The notes: a model not told the origin generated them from the sequence alone. A stretch of DNA of 64,000 nt from Chlorobiota bacterium (GCA_028287785.1 JAQBOZ010000011.1:1-64000), one strand, 5' to 3'. Positions 27,623-37,336 are shown, counted from the stretch's first letter. A program made the numbers and translations.

Positions 27623-28248
27623 GACATTGCTCGTTGAAGGTCGATGGGAAGTGAGGGATCGATATCGTCGGGTTCGGGACTGCGCCCGGCGGGAAGGCCA
27701 CGATCATCGCGGCCGCCGCTTTGCAGGCGTACGCCGAGGATCGCGGCCAGATCCCGCCGTGCCCGCCACAGCCGCACCTTCACCGCGGAGAGGGAGCCCC
27801 CCTGGATGGCCTGGATTTCCTTGAGGGGAAACCCCGCGATCTCATGGAGGACCACCGTCTCCCGCTGCTTCTCCGGGAGCCGTGCCAGCGCCTCGTAGAG
27901 CAGGGTGATATCGGCCGAAACATCGGGGAGCGGATCGGACGAACGGATCATCTCCGCGCGTTCGGCCTGATACGGTTCAAACCGTTTTCCCCGCTGCCGG
28001 CGTCGCTGGTGCAGCCGTGTCGCTATCGAGAAGATGTAGCTGGGGAAGGCTTTCGGGTCCCTGATCTCCTCGAAATGTTCGAAGGCCAGGAGGATCGTTT
28101 CGCCCACCAGATCGCATCCCTCATCACTATCCCGCGTCATCGCAAACGCGAACCCCTCCAGCCGGTCGTGGACCGGTTCGAGCAATGCCAGGAAGCGCTC
28201 TTTCTTTCGCTGCCGTTCCTGGGCATGTATGGCTTGGCTGGATGTCAT
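27619..28248 (-). CDS. ECF-type RNA polymerase sigma factor
   Basis: 209 residues from the ATG at 28248; the frame upstream to 28503 is Arg-rich filler. Region 2 is at ~25-90 (MTRDSDEGCDLVGETILLAFEHFEEIRDPKAFPSYIFSIATRL). Region 4 is at ~115-170 (ALARLPEKQRETVVLHEIAGFPLKEIQAI, then GGSLSAVKVRLWRARRDL). This is a sigma-70 group 4 protein that directs RNA polymerase to a stress- or envelope-type regulon. Its stop overlaps the start of the putative anti-sigma gene by 4 bp, implying stoichiometric synthesis. Confidence 0.9.
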   Translation of the reverse strand: MTSSQAIHAQERQRKKERFLALLEPVHDRLEGFAFAMTRDSDEGCDLVGETILLAFEHFEEIRDPKAFPSYIFSIATRLHQRRRQRGKRFEPYQAERAEMIRSSDPLPDVSADITLLYEALARLPEKQRETVVLHEIAGFPLKEIQAIQGGSLSAVKVRLWRARRDLAAILGVRLQSGGRDDRGLPAGRSPEPDDIDPSLPIDLQRAMS

Positions 28249-28534
28249 TGTCGTCGATAGTTCCGTGTGATCATCATTCACGTCATCGGGAGGTGATCGT
28301 CCGGACGATCCAACCCGCGTTCCGCTCACCGGTGAGCTGCATTGGATAGGAGACAGAGCCAGCGGGATGGTTACATCGGCCGGGATAATCGGGTTGCCTG
28401 GAAGGCTCGTGGTCGCCGAACTTATGAAACATGCCGCGTGCATCGCGCGGGCCGCAACCTCTCGCCGGCGATTTCGTTCACGGCGGGGCGCTGTGTTCCG
28501 CATCGCTCGAACCCTCTCCGCTTATCCGAAACCA

Positions 28535-29128
28535 ATGGAACAGATGATGAACATCCCGACCGTGGAAACCGACCGCATCCTTCTCCGCGCATTCACCCCC
28601 GATGATCTGGACGATCTGGCACCGATCCTCGCCGATCCCGATGTGGTCCGCCATCTGGCGGGGGGAAAGCCGTTTACGCGGGATCAGGTCGCCGGGGCCA
28701 TCGAGCGGATCAACGCCTATTGGGGGAAGCATGGCTTCGGGTTGATGGCGCTTGTGCTGAAGGAGAGCGGTCGCGTTGCGGGCTGGTGCGGGCTGACGCT
28801 GCTGGATGCCACGCCGGAGATCGAGCTGGTGTACATGCTGGCGAAGCAGGAGTGGGGGAAGGGGCTGGCGGCGGAGGCCGCGCGGGCGATGCTCCGCCTG
28901 GGGTTCGGGATGCCCGGCATGGAGCGGATCGTTGCCGTGGCGCGGCACGAAAACCCGGCGTCGTATCGCGTGATGGAGAAGATCGGCATGCGGTACGAAC
29001 GGGATGTGCGGTTCTACGATCTGGACATGGTCTGTTATGCCATCACGCCGGAGACGATGCCGGGGTATCAGGGAGCATATATCGTCCATGATGATCCCGG
29101 AACGGCGGGCCGGGCCGGTGGGCGATGA
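28535..29128 (+). CDS. GNAT-family N-acetyltransferase (RimJ/RimL type)
   Basis: 197 residues from the ATG at 28535; an ATG at 28544 also fits. Typical opening ETDRILLRAFTPDDLDDLAPIL. The acetyl-CoA loop reads EWGKGLAAEAARAML and the C-terminal motif B reads ARHENPASYRVMEKIGMRYERD. It transfers acetyl from acetyl-CoA to an amine, commonly a protein N-terminus or an antibiotic; the substrate is not evident. It is divergent from the sigma gene across 286 bp that hold no other gene. Confidence 0.88.
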   Translation: MEQMMNIPTVETDRILLRAFTPDDLDDLAPILADPDVVRHLAGGKPFTRDQVAGAIERINAYWGKHGFGLMALVLKESGRVAGWCGLTLLDATPEIELVYMLAKQEWGKGLAAEAARAMLRLGFGMPGMERIVAVARHENPASYRVMEKIGMRYERDVRFYDLDMVCYAITPETMPGYQGAYIVHDDPGTAGRAGGR

Positions 29129-29213
29129 GGGATGCGGAAGGATCGGTAATTTCGCGATCGATCGGATCATCGACGTATCCATCAACCATACTTCCTGAAC
29201 AGGAGAGAGACCT

Positions 29214-29693
29214 ATGCTGACCGAACAGGAGCGGGCCGAGCGGATCGGCCGGATCGAACATCTGCCGGCGCTGGCGGAGGCCGCCGTGCGCGATCTGAAC
29301 GACAGCCAGCTTGACACGCCGTATCGCGATGGCGGCTGGAACATCAGGCAGGTGATCCATCATCTCGCCGACTCCCATATGAACGCGATCATCCGCATGA
29401 AGCTGCTTCTGACCGAGGATAATCCCACCATCAAGCCGTACGATCAGGATTCCTGGGTGGCCCTGGCCGACAGCGCCGCCCACCCCGTCGATGCATCGCT
29501 CGCCATCCTGCGGGGGCTGCACGATCGCTGGGGAGCGCTTCTCCGCTCCATGCCGGAATCCGCCTGGAGCCGGCCCGGCACGCACCCGGAGATCGGGGCG
29601 ATAACGATGGATGATCTGCTGGTGAACTATTCCGATCACGGCACAAATCACGTCGGGCAGATAACGGGGCTCAGGGAACGGAACGGCTGGTAG
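29214..29693 (+). CDS. YfiT/DinB-like putative metal-dependent hydrolase or thiol transferase
   Basis: 159 residues with a good ribosome binding site (ACAGGAGAGAGACCT before ATG). A four-helix DinB/YfiT fold is indicated by DGGWNIRQVIHHLADSHMNA, with metal-ligand histidines, and by SDHGTNHVGQITGLRERNGW at the C-terminus carrying the third. The family is called YfiT-type bacillithiol transferase in Firmicutes; whether this organism makes bacillithiol cannot be judged here. Soluble. Confidence 0.85.
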   Translation: MLTEQERAERIGRIEHLPALAEAAVRDLNDSQLDTPYRDGGWNIRQVIHHLADSHMNAIIRMKLLLTEDNPTIKPYDQDSWVALADSAAHPVDASLAILRGLHDRWGALLRSMPESAWSRPGTHPEIGAITMDDLLVNYSDHGTNHVGQITGLRERNGW

Positions 29694-29772
29694 GGCTCGC
29701 GGCAGGCACACGGGTGCCGTCCGATCGGTTCCCGGAGTGCGTTCGGCATGGGCAATCCCTTCCTACCATTGC

Positions 29773-29794
29773 GATATCAAGTGACCGTGATATC
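29773..29794. promoter_or_regulatory. Inverted repeat upstream of a small membrane gene
   Basis: GATATCA-N8-TGATATC lies 23 nt upstream of the start at 29818. It has operator-like symmetry, but GATATC is so frequent in this window that pairing by chance is plausible. Confidence 0.25.
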
Positions 29795-29817
29795 AATCAA
29801 CAATGGAGGAATGGATG

Positions 29818-30267
29818 ATGGGCAGGCAATCCGCGCGGCTGCTGGCAATGGGGGTGTTCACTGTCATGGCGACCATCTATCTGACGCTCTGGGAATACGT
29901 TGCGGACATGAGGAGGATGGAGGCGATCCCGTGGCTTCTTCTGGTTGTGGCATTGCCGGCGCTGATCGCCGGATATCTCCTCGGCGGAAGGATGCTGGAG
30001 AGCGCACGCAAACACAAACCGACGTTCGGGCTTCTGGTGGGAATGGGGGTAACGGTGCTTGCCTATGCCTTCTGCTGGGTGATGGAGCTTCTTCTCGGCG
30101 GCCCGCTGGGTCCGTTTCACACGGAACTCAGGGGCTTTGATTATTTCGTAAGAGCGATTCTGCTTGGCATCCCTCTCTGCCTTCTCCCCGCCATCCCCTT
30201 CGGCATGATCGCCGGGTTTGTCTTCTATATGATCGTGCGCCGGAGAGAATCGCCCGAGGGGACATAG
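29818..30267 (+). CDS. Four-helix membrane protein, unknown function
   Basis: 149 residues. The ATG at 29818 is preferred because GGAGGA (29805-29810) lies 7 nt upstream; in-frame ATGs at 29803 and 29815 are too early for it. Four hydrophobic helices: LLAMGVFTVMATIYLTLW, WLLLVVALPALIAGYLLGG, FGLLVGMGVTVLAYAFCW and IPLCLLPAIPFGMIAGFVFY. No family recognised. It precedes the Hen1 gene by 27 bp. Confidence 0.65.
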   Translation: MGRQSARLLAMGVFTVMATIYLTLWEYVADMRRMEAIPWLLLVVALPALIAGYLLGGRMLESARKHKPTFGLLVGMGVTVLAYAFCWVMELLLGGPLGPFHTELRGFDYFVRAILLGIPLCLLPAIPFGMIAGFVFYMIVRRRESPEGT

Positions 30268-30294
30268 GGGAGGGAATCCTTATCTTCCCGGACA

Positions 30295-31686
30295 ATGTTA
30301 TTGACCATTACCAACACCCGGCAGCCGGCGACCGATCTCGGTTACCTGCTTCACAAGCATCCCGCAAGGGCACAGACCTTCGACCTCACGTTCGGAAGCG
30401 TCCATCTGTTCTATCCCGAGGCGACCGAGGAGCGCTGCACCTGCTCGCTCCTCCTCGATGTCGACCCGATCAAGCTGGTTCGCGGGCGGAGGAAACCCGC
30501 CGGCGGGTTTGCGCTTGAGCAGTATGTCAACGACCGGCCGTACGTGGCGTCATCGTTTATGAGCGTGGGGATCGCGGAGGTGCTTACCTCGGCGCTGAAC
30601 GGGAAGTGCAGGGATCGGCCGGAGCTGGTGGATGAGCTTCTTCCGCTGATCGCGGGTATCCATTCGCTGCCGTGCCGGGGAGGGGAGCGGATTGTCCGCG
30701 GGCTGTTCGAGCCGCTTGGCTACGCTGTTACGGTGGAGCGGCTGCCGCTTGACCCAGCCTTCCCGGAATGGGGGGAGAGCGGTATCTACAACCTGACGCT
30801 TTCCGGCACGGTCCGTCTGCGCGATCTCCTGGCCCACCTCTACGTTCTGATTCCCGTCCTGGATGACGAGAAACATTACTGGGTGGGAGATGACGAGGTG
30901 GAGAAGCTCCTGCATCGCGGCGAAGGGTGGCTGGCCGGGCATCCCGAGCGCGATCTGATAGCGCGGCGCTATCTGCGCCATCAGGGCTCGCTGGCACGGA
31001 ACGCCGTGGCGCGGCTTGCCGAGGGGGATACGGCCGATCCCGATGAGTCGGCGCGGGAGAAGGATAAGGAAGAGGCTGATGTGGAGGTGAGGATCGGCCT
31101 GCACCAGCAGCGGCTGGAGAAGGTGGTGGAGGTGCTGAAGGAGAGCGGCGCGGCCCGCGTGCTGGATGCCGGATGCGGGGAAGGGAAGCTGCTGAGGATG
31201 CTGGTCGGGGAGAAGGAGTTTACGGAGATCCTCGGGATGGATGTCTCCTCGCGCGCTCTGGAGATGGCCTCGGCCAGGATGGAGAAGCTGCCGGAGAAGC
31301 AGCGGGAGCGGGTGAAGCTGATCCAGGGGGCGCTGACCTATCGCGACCGGAGGATTGCCGGGTACGATGCCGCGGCGATCGTCGAGGTGATCGAGCACCT
31401 CGATGCCGATCGGCTTGTGACGTTCGAGCAGGCGATCTTCAAGCATGCGCGTCCCGGAACCGTGGTCATCACCACGCCGAACAGCGAGTACAATGTGATG
31501 TGGCCGTCACTCTCCGCCGGGCGCATGCGCCATCGCGATCACCGGTTCGAGTGGACCAGAGGGGAGTTCGAGGCGTGGGCTACGCGTGTTGCCGGCGCCT
31601 ATGGCTATTCGGTCCGGTTCCTCCCCGTGGGGCCGGAGGATGCCGCGGTGGGCGCGCCGACGCAGATGGGAGTGTTCAGCCGCTGA
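30295..31686 (+). CDS. hen1: Hen1 3'-terminal RNA ribose 2'-O-methyltransferase
   Basis: 463 residues. N-terminal Hen1-specific domain 1-245, beginning MLLTITNTRQPATDLGYLLH with KHPARAQTFDLTFGSVHLFYPEA. C-terminal methyltransferase ~270-463: VLDAGCGEGKLLRML for SAM, metal-binding EVIEHLDADRL, TTPNSEYN, and RHRDHRFEWTRGEF with catalytic-site histidine. In bacteria Hen1 methylates the 2'-OH at the break of cleaved RNA so that Pnkp seals a nuclease-resistant junction. The Pnkp gene is nearby (34605-37187) on the same strand, but a kinase gene intervenes. Confidence 0.95.
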   Translation: MLLTITNTRQPATDLGYLLHKHPARAQTFDLTFGSVHLFYPEATEERCTCSLLLDVDPIKLVRGRRKPAGGFALEQYVNDRPYVASSFMSVGIAEVLTSALNGKCRDRPELVDELLPLIAGIHSLPCRGGERIVRGLFEPLGYAVTVERLPLDPAFPEWGESGIYNLTLSGTVRLRDLLAHLYVLIPVLDDEKHYWVGDDEVEKLLHRGEGWLAGHPERDLIARRYLRHQGSLARNAVARLAEGDTADPDESAREKDKEEADVEVRIGLHQQRLEKVVEVLKESGAARVLDAGCGEGKLLRMLVGEKEFTEILGMDVSSRALEMASARMEKLPEKQRERVKLIQGALTYRDRRIAGYDAAAIVEVIEHLDADRLVTFEQAIFKHARPGTVVITTPNSEYNVMWPSLSAGRMRHRDHRFEWTRGEFEAWATRVAGAYGYSVRFLPVGPEDAAVGAPTQMGVFSR

Positions 31687-31829
31687 GCCGCGGGTGCGAT
31701 ATACATCCCGTGCTGGAACATATGGCGCGGCGTGACGAGCAGGGTATCTTTCGATTTCTGATTTCCACCGTCTTCAGCGGAGCCGATCGGCCAGGCGCGC
31801 AATGGCGGACCAACGTGGTCAAGCAGTAA

Positions 31830-34553
31830 ATGATGAGCGACAACGCACTCGAATCGTCTGAGAGCGATTTCATGGAATCGCGGATGGATCTTCTCCAGGG
31901 ACAGATCTCGGCCTTTGAAATGGCCGAGGCAATTGCCGATGCCCTTATCGTCTTCGATCAGGATTGGCATATCGTCTATATCAACCGGCAGGCGGAGACG
32001 CTCTACGGCGTTACCCGCGACCGGGTTATCGGCAGTATCTACTGGGATCTGGTCCCGGCGCGGGGAACGGCGATCGGCGATGCGCTGGAGAAATGCATGA
32101 GCGAACGGGTCACCGTCCGGCTGGAAACGATCTCGGCATTTCAGAGGGATAAGTGGGTCGATATCAGGGTGCATCCCACATCGAACGGAGTGGCCGCCTA
32201 TGCGCTGGATATCACCGCGCGCAAGCTCGCCGAACAGACGATGCGGACCAACGAGGAGCAGTTGCGCCTTGTGATCGATACGATCCCGGCGTTGATATCC
32301 TACCTCGATGGCGACGGTCGCTACAGATTCGTCAATCGCGTCTACCAGGAATGGCTCTCCAAGCCCTTGGAGCAGATCGTGGGGATGACCATCCGGGAAG
32401 CCGTTGGAGAGAAGGCGTTCGGCATGGTGTCGGAGCGGGTGGAGCGGGCGATGAAGGGGGAGAACGTCCGATTCGAGGCGCGCATCCCGTATCCCGACGG
32501 CATCATGCGGGATGTCGAGGTCAACTACGTACCGCACCGCGACGCCGAGGGCGATATCCAGGGGATGGTGGCGCTGGTGACCGATATCACGCAGTGGAAG
32601 GATACGCAGCGGCAGGTCGAGGAGGCACGCGTGCGCGCGGAGCGGATTCTGGAGAACATGAGCGACGCCTATATCCGCCTGGATACCGAATGGCGCGTGA
32701 CCTATATGAATGAGCGGGCCCTGCGCCTGGGCGATGTCGATCCGATCATGATACTGGGGAAAACCATCTGGGAGATCTTCCCGCGGATGCTCGGGACGGA
32801 GTTCGAGACGCTGCACCGTCGCGCGGTGGCTTCCGGCCAGCCGCTCCACGCCGAGGTTCGGAACGCCTGGGGCGAGAGGTGGACCGAGTTTCATGACTAT
32901 CCATCGAGCGATGGGCTCGGGATCTACTTCCGCGATATCACCGAACGGAAGAGCGCGGAGGCAAAGCTCCGAAGGCACGAGGAGCAGTTGCGGCTGGCCC
33001 TGGACGCCGCGCATCTCGGCTTCTGGCAGCGGAATATCCTCACCGGCGAGCTTGAGATGTCGGATCGTGGCAGGGCCATCCTCGGCCTCTCCCCGGATCG
33101 GCCCATGCACTACGCCACGTTTATCGAGGCGGTCCATCCGGACGATCGCGAGCAGGTGATGGCTTCCGTGCTCAGGTCGATCGAGAACCACACGCTCTAC
33201 GAAAGCCAGTACCGCGTGGTGATGCCGGGGGGGGAGATTCGATGGGTGGGGGCGTTGGGGCAGGTGGCGTATGATGATGCGGGAGTGCCCGTCGAGATGA
33301 TCGGCGTTGTGCAGGACATCACCGAGCGGAGAGCCACGGAGGAGGAGCGGGATCAACTCCTGACCGCCGAACGTTCCGCCCGCGCCGAGGCGGAGCGCGC
33401 AAATCGTCTGAAGGATGAGTTCCTCTCCACGCTGTCGCACGAGCTGCGGACGCCGCTGAACGCAATCCTCGGGTGGTCGCAGCTTCTCAACTCCGGCGAG
33501 ATGGGGGAGCCGGATATCATCAAGGGGATGGAGGTGATCGAGCGGAACGCGCGGATGCAGACGCAGATCATCGACGATCTTCTGGACATGAGCCGGATCA
33601 TCAGCGGCAAGATCAGGCTGGATGTGCAGCGGGTGGATCTGCCGCAGATCATCGACCAGTCGCTGGATTCGATCCGCCCCGCGGCTGATGGGAAGGAGAT
33701 ACGCCTCCAGAAAATCGTCGACCCTCTTGCCGGGCCTGTCTCCGGCGACCCCGCCCGGTTGCAGCAGATCGTCTGGAACCTGTTGACAAACGCCATCAAG
33801 TTTACCCCGAAGGGGGGGCGCGTACAGGTGATTCTGGAACGTGTGAATTCCCATATCGAGATATCCATTGTCGACAGCGGCGAGGGGATCAGGCCGGAGT
33901 TCCTGCCGTATATCTTCGAGCGGTTCCGTCAGGCCGATGCCACCACCACCCGGAATCATGGCGGGCTTGGGCTTGGGCTGGCGATCGTCAAGAGCCTGGT
34001 GGAGCTGCACGGCGGCTCCGTCCGCGCGAAGAGCCCCGGCGTGGGAAAGGGGACCACCTTCGTGGTTGCGCTGCCGCCAACGGTGATCAGGGACGGGGAG
34101 GAGATTCGCGATCGTCCGATGACAGCGCGATCGGCCGGCACCGACGGCGCGCCGCCGATGCTGAACGGGGTAAAGGTGCTGGTGGTGGATGACGAGCCGG
34201 ACGCGCGGGATCTGGTGCGGCGCTTCCTTGAGCAGAGCGGCGCTCAGGTGATCACCGCATCATCGGCCCGTGAGGCGCTGGCCGCCGTGCCGGAACATCG
34301 CCCCGACGTGGTGATCAGCGATATCGGGATGCCGGATCAGGACGGATATACGCTTATCAGGTCGATCCGCGCGCTCCCTCACGATCAGGGGGGCGCCACC
34401 CCGGCGCTTGCGCTGACGGCGTTCGCGCGCTCCGAGGATCGGCGGCGGGCCGTCATGTCGGGGTTCCAGATGCATATCGCGAAGCCCGTGGAGCCCTCGG
34501 AACTTCTGACGATGGTGGCAAGCCTCTCGGGGCGGATCGAGCTGAACCGATAG
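31830..34553 (+). CDS. Soluble PAS hybrid histidine kinase with receiver
   Basis: 907 residues, no membrane helix. Four PAS domains (~34-135, 140-265, 268-385, 390-510), HisKA with TLSHELRTPL (His ~536), HATPase ~645-755 (NLLTNAIKF; DSGEGI; GGLGLGLAI), and receiver ~782-900 (VLVVDDEPD, DVVISDIGMPDQDGY, HIAKPV). All catalytic residues are intact. The catalytic half is very close to that of the kinase at 46446, so the two are paralogs. It lies between hen1 and pnkp, 52 bp before the latter, so a link to RNA-damage signalling is possible but unproven. Confidence 0.9.
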   Translation: MMSDNALESSESDFMESRMDLLQGQISAFEMAEAIADALIVFDQDWHIVYINRQAETLYGVTRDRVIGSIYWDLVPARGTAIGDALEKCMSERVTVRLETISAFQRDKWVDIRVHPTSNGVAAYALDITARKLAEQTMRTNEEQLRLVIDTIPALISYLDGDGRYRFVNRVYQEWLSKPLEQIVGMTIREAVGEKAFGMVSERVERAMKGENVRFEARIPYPDGIMRDVEVNYVPHRDAEGDIQGMVALVTDITQWKDTQRQVEEARVRAERILENMSDAYIRLDTEWRVTYMNERALRLGDVDPIMILGKTIWEIFPRMLGTEFETLHRRAVASGQPLHAEVRNAWGERWTEFHDYPSSDGLGIYFRDITERKSAEAKLRRHEEQLRLALDAAHLGFWQRNILTGELEMSDRGRAILGLSPDRPMHYATFIEAVHPDDREQVMASVLRSIENHTLYESQYRVVMPGGEIRWVGALGQVAYDDAGVPVEMIGVVQDITERRATEEERDQLLTAERSARAEAERANRLKDEFLSTLSHELRTPLNAILGWSQLLNSGEMGEPDIIKGMEVIERNARMQTQIIDDLLDMSRIISGKIRLDVQRVDLPQIIDQSLDSIRPAADGKEIRLQKIVDPLAGPVSGDPARLQQIVWNLLTNAIKFTPKGGRVQVILERVNSHIEISIVDSGEGIRPEFLPYIFERFRQADATTTRNHGGLGLGLAIVKSLVELHGGSVRAKSPGVGKGTTFVVALPPTVIRDGEEIRDRPMTARSAGTDGAPPMLNGVKVLVVDDEPDARDLVRRFLEQSGAQVITASSAREALAAVPEHRPDVVISDIGMPDQDGYTLIRSIRALPHDQGGATPALALTAFARSEDRRRAVMSGFQMHIAKPVEPSELLTMVASLSGRIELNR

Positions 34554-34604
34554 ACGATGGCGCGGGAGCCGGCATGCCCCGTTGCAGCAACTTCAACCTT
34601 CCCC

Positions 34605-37187
34605 ATGAACATCACCATACCCGAGCTTTCGCTGGTGGTCCTGATCGGCGCTTCCGGCTCAGGCAAGTCCACCTTTGCCCGAAAGCACTTCAAACCCACG
34701 GAGACGATCTCCTCCGATTACTGCCGCGCGCTTGCATCGGACGATGAGAATGATCTCTCCGCCACCGATGATGCCTTCGGCATCCTCAACCATATCGCCG
34801 GAACCCGGCTGCGTCGCGGGAACTTCACGGTGATCGACGCAACCAGCGTCCAGCCCGAGGCACGACGGCCGCTGGTTGCGCTGGCGCGCGAACATGACGT
34901 GCAGCCGGTGGCGATCGTCCTCAATATTTCCGAGCGGGTCTGCCAGGACCGGCACGCGGCCAGGACCGACCGGAGTTTCGGCGCGCATGTGATCCGGCGC
35001 CAGCGGCAGAACCTGAAGCGCTCCCTCCGCGATCTTCGCCGCGAGGGATTCCGCCACATCCATATCCTTTCCACCCCTGAAGAGGTGGAGGCCGCCACCA
35101 TCACGCGGGCGCCGCTCTGGAATGACCGGCGGAGCGAGCATGGCCCGTTCGATATCATCGGTGATATCCACGGCTGCTGCGATGAGCTGGAGATGCTGCT
35201 GGAGAACCTTGGCTACGGGTGGCGTCCCGAGGAGATCGGCGATGAGGCCGGGCGCGCCGCAAGCCGCTACGGCAGGATCTATGCCCATCCGGAGGGACGG
35301 AAGGCGGTCTTCGTGGGGGATATCGTCGATCGTGGCCCGCGTATCCTGGACAGCTACGAGCTTGTGCGTAACATGGTCCGTGATGGCGGCGGCATCTGCG
35401 TTCCGGGGAATCACGATACGAAGCTGGTGAAAAAGCTCCGCGGGAGAAATGTGATGGTGCGTCATGGGCTGGAGCAGACCGTGGCGGAGCTCGACGCGCT
35501 TCCCGAGGAGATCCGCGCCCCATATTCCGAGGCGATGGCCGCCTTCTTCGATTCGCTGGTGAGCCACTATCTGCTCGATGATGGTGGGCTGGTGGTTGCC
35601 CACGCGGGGATGAAGGAGAGCTTTCAGGGGCGCGCGTCGGGGCGGGTGCGGGAGTTTGCGCTCTATGGCGAGACCACCGGCGAGACCGACGAGTTCGGGC
35701 TGCCGGTCCGCTACAACTGGGCTGCCGATTATCGCGGGCGGGCGCGGGTTGTCTACGGCCATACGCCGGTCCCCGATCCCGAGTGGCTGAACGGCACCAT
35801 CAACATCGATACCGGTTGCGTCTTCGGCGGGCGGCTGACCGCGCTTCGCTATCCCGAGCTTGTCACCCTGGCGGTGCCGGCGGCGCGGGTCCATGCCGAG
35901 CCATCGCGACCGTTCCTCCCGGAGAAGGGTGCCACGGTGGAGGAGCCTGATGAGATGCTCGATCTTGCCGATATCTTCGGCAAACGGCAGATCACGACCA
36001 GGCTGCACCAGGGGATCACGATCCGTGAGGAGAACAGCCGCGCCGCGCTGGAGGTGATGAGCCGTTTCGCGCTCGACCCGCGCTGGCTGATCTATCTCCC
36101 CCCCACGATGTCCCCGACAACCACCAGCACGGAGCCGGGCCTTCTGGAACATCCCGCCGACGCGTTTGCCTACTACCGCCGCCACGGCGTGACGCGGCTG
36201 GTCTGCGAGGAGAAGCATATGGGCTCGCGCGCGGTGGTGGTCCTCTGTCGCGATGGCGATGCCGCCGCCCGTCGGTTCGGCGTTTCCGGCACGGTTGCCG
36301 GCGTCTGCTACACGCGCACCGGGCGGGCGTTCTTCGAGGGCGCCGGTGAGCACGAGCTGCTTGCGCGTCTCCGCGCCGCGCTTGATGATGTCGGATTCTG
36401 GGAGGAGTTCTCCACCGACTGGGTCTGCCTGGATTGCGAGTTGATGCCCTGGTCGGCGAAAGCTCAGGATCTTCTCCAGCGCCAGTACGCCTCCGTCGGC
36501 GCCGCCGCGCGCGAGGGGTTTGCCGCGACGCTCGCCTCGATGCGGCAGACGGCGGGTCGCGGCGTGGAGATGGGGCATCTGATCGAGCGGTTCGAGAGCC
36601 GCGCCGGGATGGCCGGGCGGTACATCGATTCCTACCGTCGCTACTGCTGGCCGGTCAACTCGGTCGATGATCTGAAGCTGGCACCGTTTCATATCCTTGC
36701 CACCGAGGGGGCCGTCCACACCGACAAGCCGCACACATGGCACATGGAGACGATTCATCGCATCGTGGGCGAACGGGCATCGCTGAAGGCGACCGCGTAC
36801 AGGCTGGTGGATCTTGGGGACGAGGAGAGCGAGGCGGCGGGGATTGCATGGTGGGAGGGGATGACAGGGGAGGGGGGTGAGGGGATGGTGGTGAAGCCGA
36901 TCGATTTCATCGCGAATGGAACCGATAATCGCGTGCAGCCGGCCGTGAAATGCCGTGGCCGGGAATATCTGCGGATCATCTACGGCCCCGAATACACGGC
37001 GCCGGAAAACCTGGAGCTGCTGCGGAAGCGGAGCGTTGGGGCGAAGCGGGCGCTGGCGTTGCAGGAGTTCGCGCTCGGGGTGGAAGGGCTGGAGCGATTC
37101 GTGCGGAGGGAGTCGTTACGGAAGGTGCATGAATGCGCGTTCGCGGTGCTGGCGCTGGAGAGCGAGCCGGTCGATCCAAGGCTGTAG
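34605..37187 (+). CDS. pnkp: Polynucleotide kinase-phosphatase (RNA repair)
   Basis: 860 residues from the ATG at 34605, which gives the standard family start MNITIPELSLVVLIG. Three modules are visible. The 5'-kinase has P-loop GASGSGKST (~15-23). The central binuclear metallophosphatase starts near 180 (DIIGDIHGCCDE, GDIVDRGPR, VPGNHD). The C-terminal adenylyltransferase has Lys ~537 in CEEKHMGSRAVV, plus VCLDCELMPWSAKAQ and VVKP. It heals 2',3'-cyclic phosphate and 5'-OH RNA ends and, with Hen1, seals them. Length matches the family. Confidence 0.95.
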   Translation: MNITIPELSLVVLIGASGSGKSTFARKHFKPTETISSDYCRALASDDENDLSATDDAFGILNHIAGTRLRRGNFTVIDATSVQPEARRPLVALAREHDVQPVAIVLNISERVCQDRHAARTDRSFGAHVIRRQRQNLKRSLRDLRREGFRHIHILSTPEEVEAATITRAPLWNDRRSEHGPFDIIGDIHGCCDELEMLLENLGYGWRPEEIGDEAGRAASRYGRIYAHPEGRKAVFVGDIVDRGPRILDSYELVRNMVRDGGGICVPGNHDTKLVKKLRGRNVMVRHGLEQTVAELDALPEEIRAPYSEAMAAFFDSLVSHYLLDDGGLVVAHAGMKESFQGRASGRVREFALYGETTGETDEFGLPVRYNWAADYRGRARVVYGHTPVPDPEWLNGTINIDTGCVFGGRLTALRYPELVTLAVPAARVHAEPSRPFLPEKGATVEEPDEMLDLADIFGKRQITTRLHQGITIREENSRAALEVMSRFALDPRWLIYLPPTMSPTTTSTEPGLLEHPADAFAYYRRHGVTRLVCEEKHMGSRAVVVLCRDGDAAARRFGVSGTVAGVCYTRTGRAFFEGAGEHELLARLRAALDDVGFWEEFSTDWVCLDCELMPWSAKAQDLLQRQYASVGAAAREGFAATLASMRQTAGRGVEMGHLIERFESRAGMAGRYIDSYRRYCWPVNSVDDLKLAPFHILATEGAVHTDKPHTWHMETIHRIVGERASLKATAYRLVDLGDEESEAAGIAWWEGMTGEGGEGMVVKPIDFIANGTDNRVQPAVKCRGREYLRIIYGPEYTAPENLELLRKRSVGAKRALALQEFALGVEGLERFVRRESLRKVHECAFAVLALESEPVDPRL

Positions 37188-37336
37188 CAGACTGTTGAAG
37201 GACGTCATCTGCTGTGTTGTCCTTCACCGTTCGCTCACTGCGGCGTCCGGGAGGACGCCTCATTCGCTCAGGTTCGGCCGCCCTGCATCTGATCGTCCTT
37301 GAACAGTCTGAGCCCCGGAAGTACTTCAACAGGCTG
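37188..37336. repeat. Inverted-repeat element abutting the pnkp stop (family C)
   Basis: Starts one base after the TAG of pnkp. Left end CAGACTGTTGAAGGAC (37188-37203) pairs with GTCCTTGAACAGTCTG (37295-37310), and again with GTACTTCAACAGGCTG (37321-37336), 14 of 16 matches. An inner hairpin GGCGTCC-GGG-AGGACGCC lies between. AGGCTGTAG occurs at both borders, but this overlaps the terminal repeat, so a target duplication is ambiguous. Only one copy was seen here. Confidence 0.6.
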
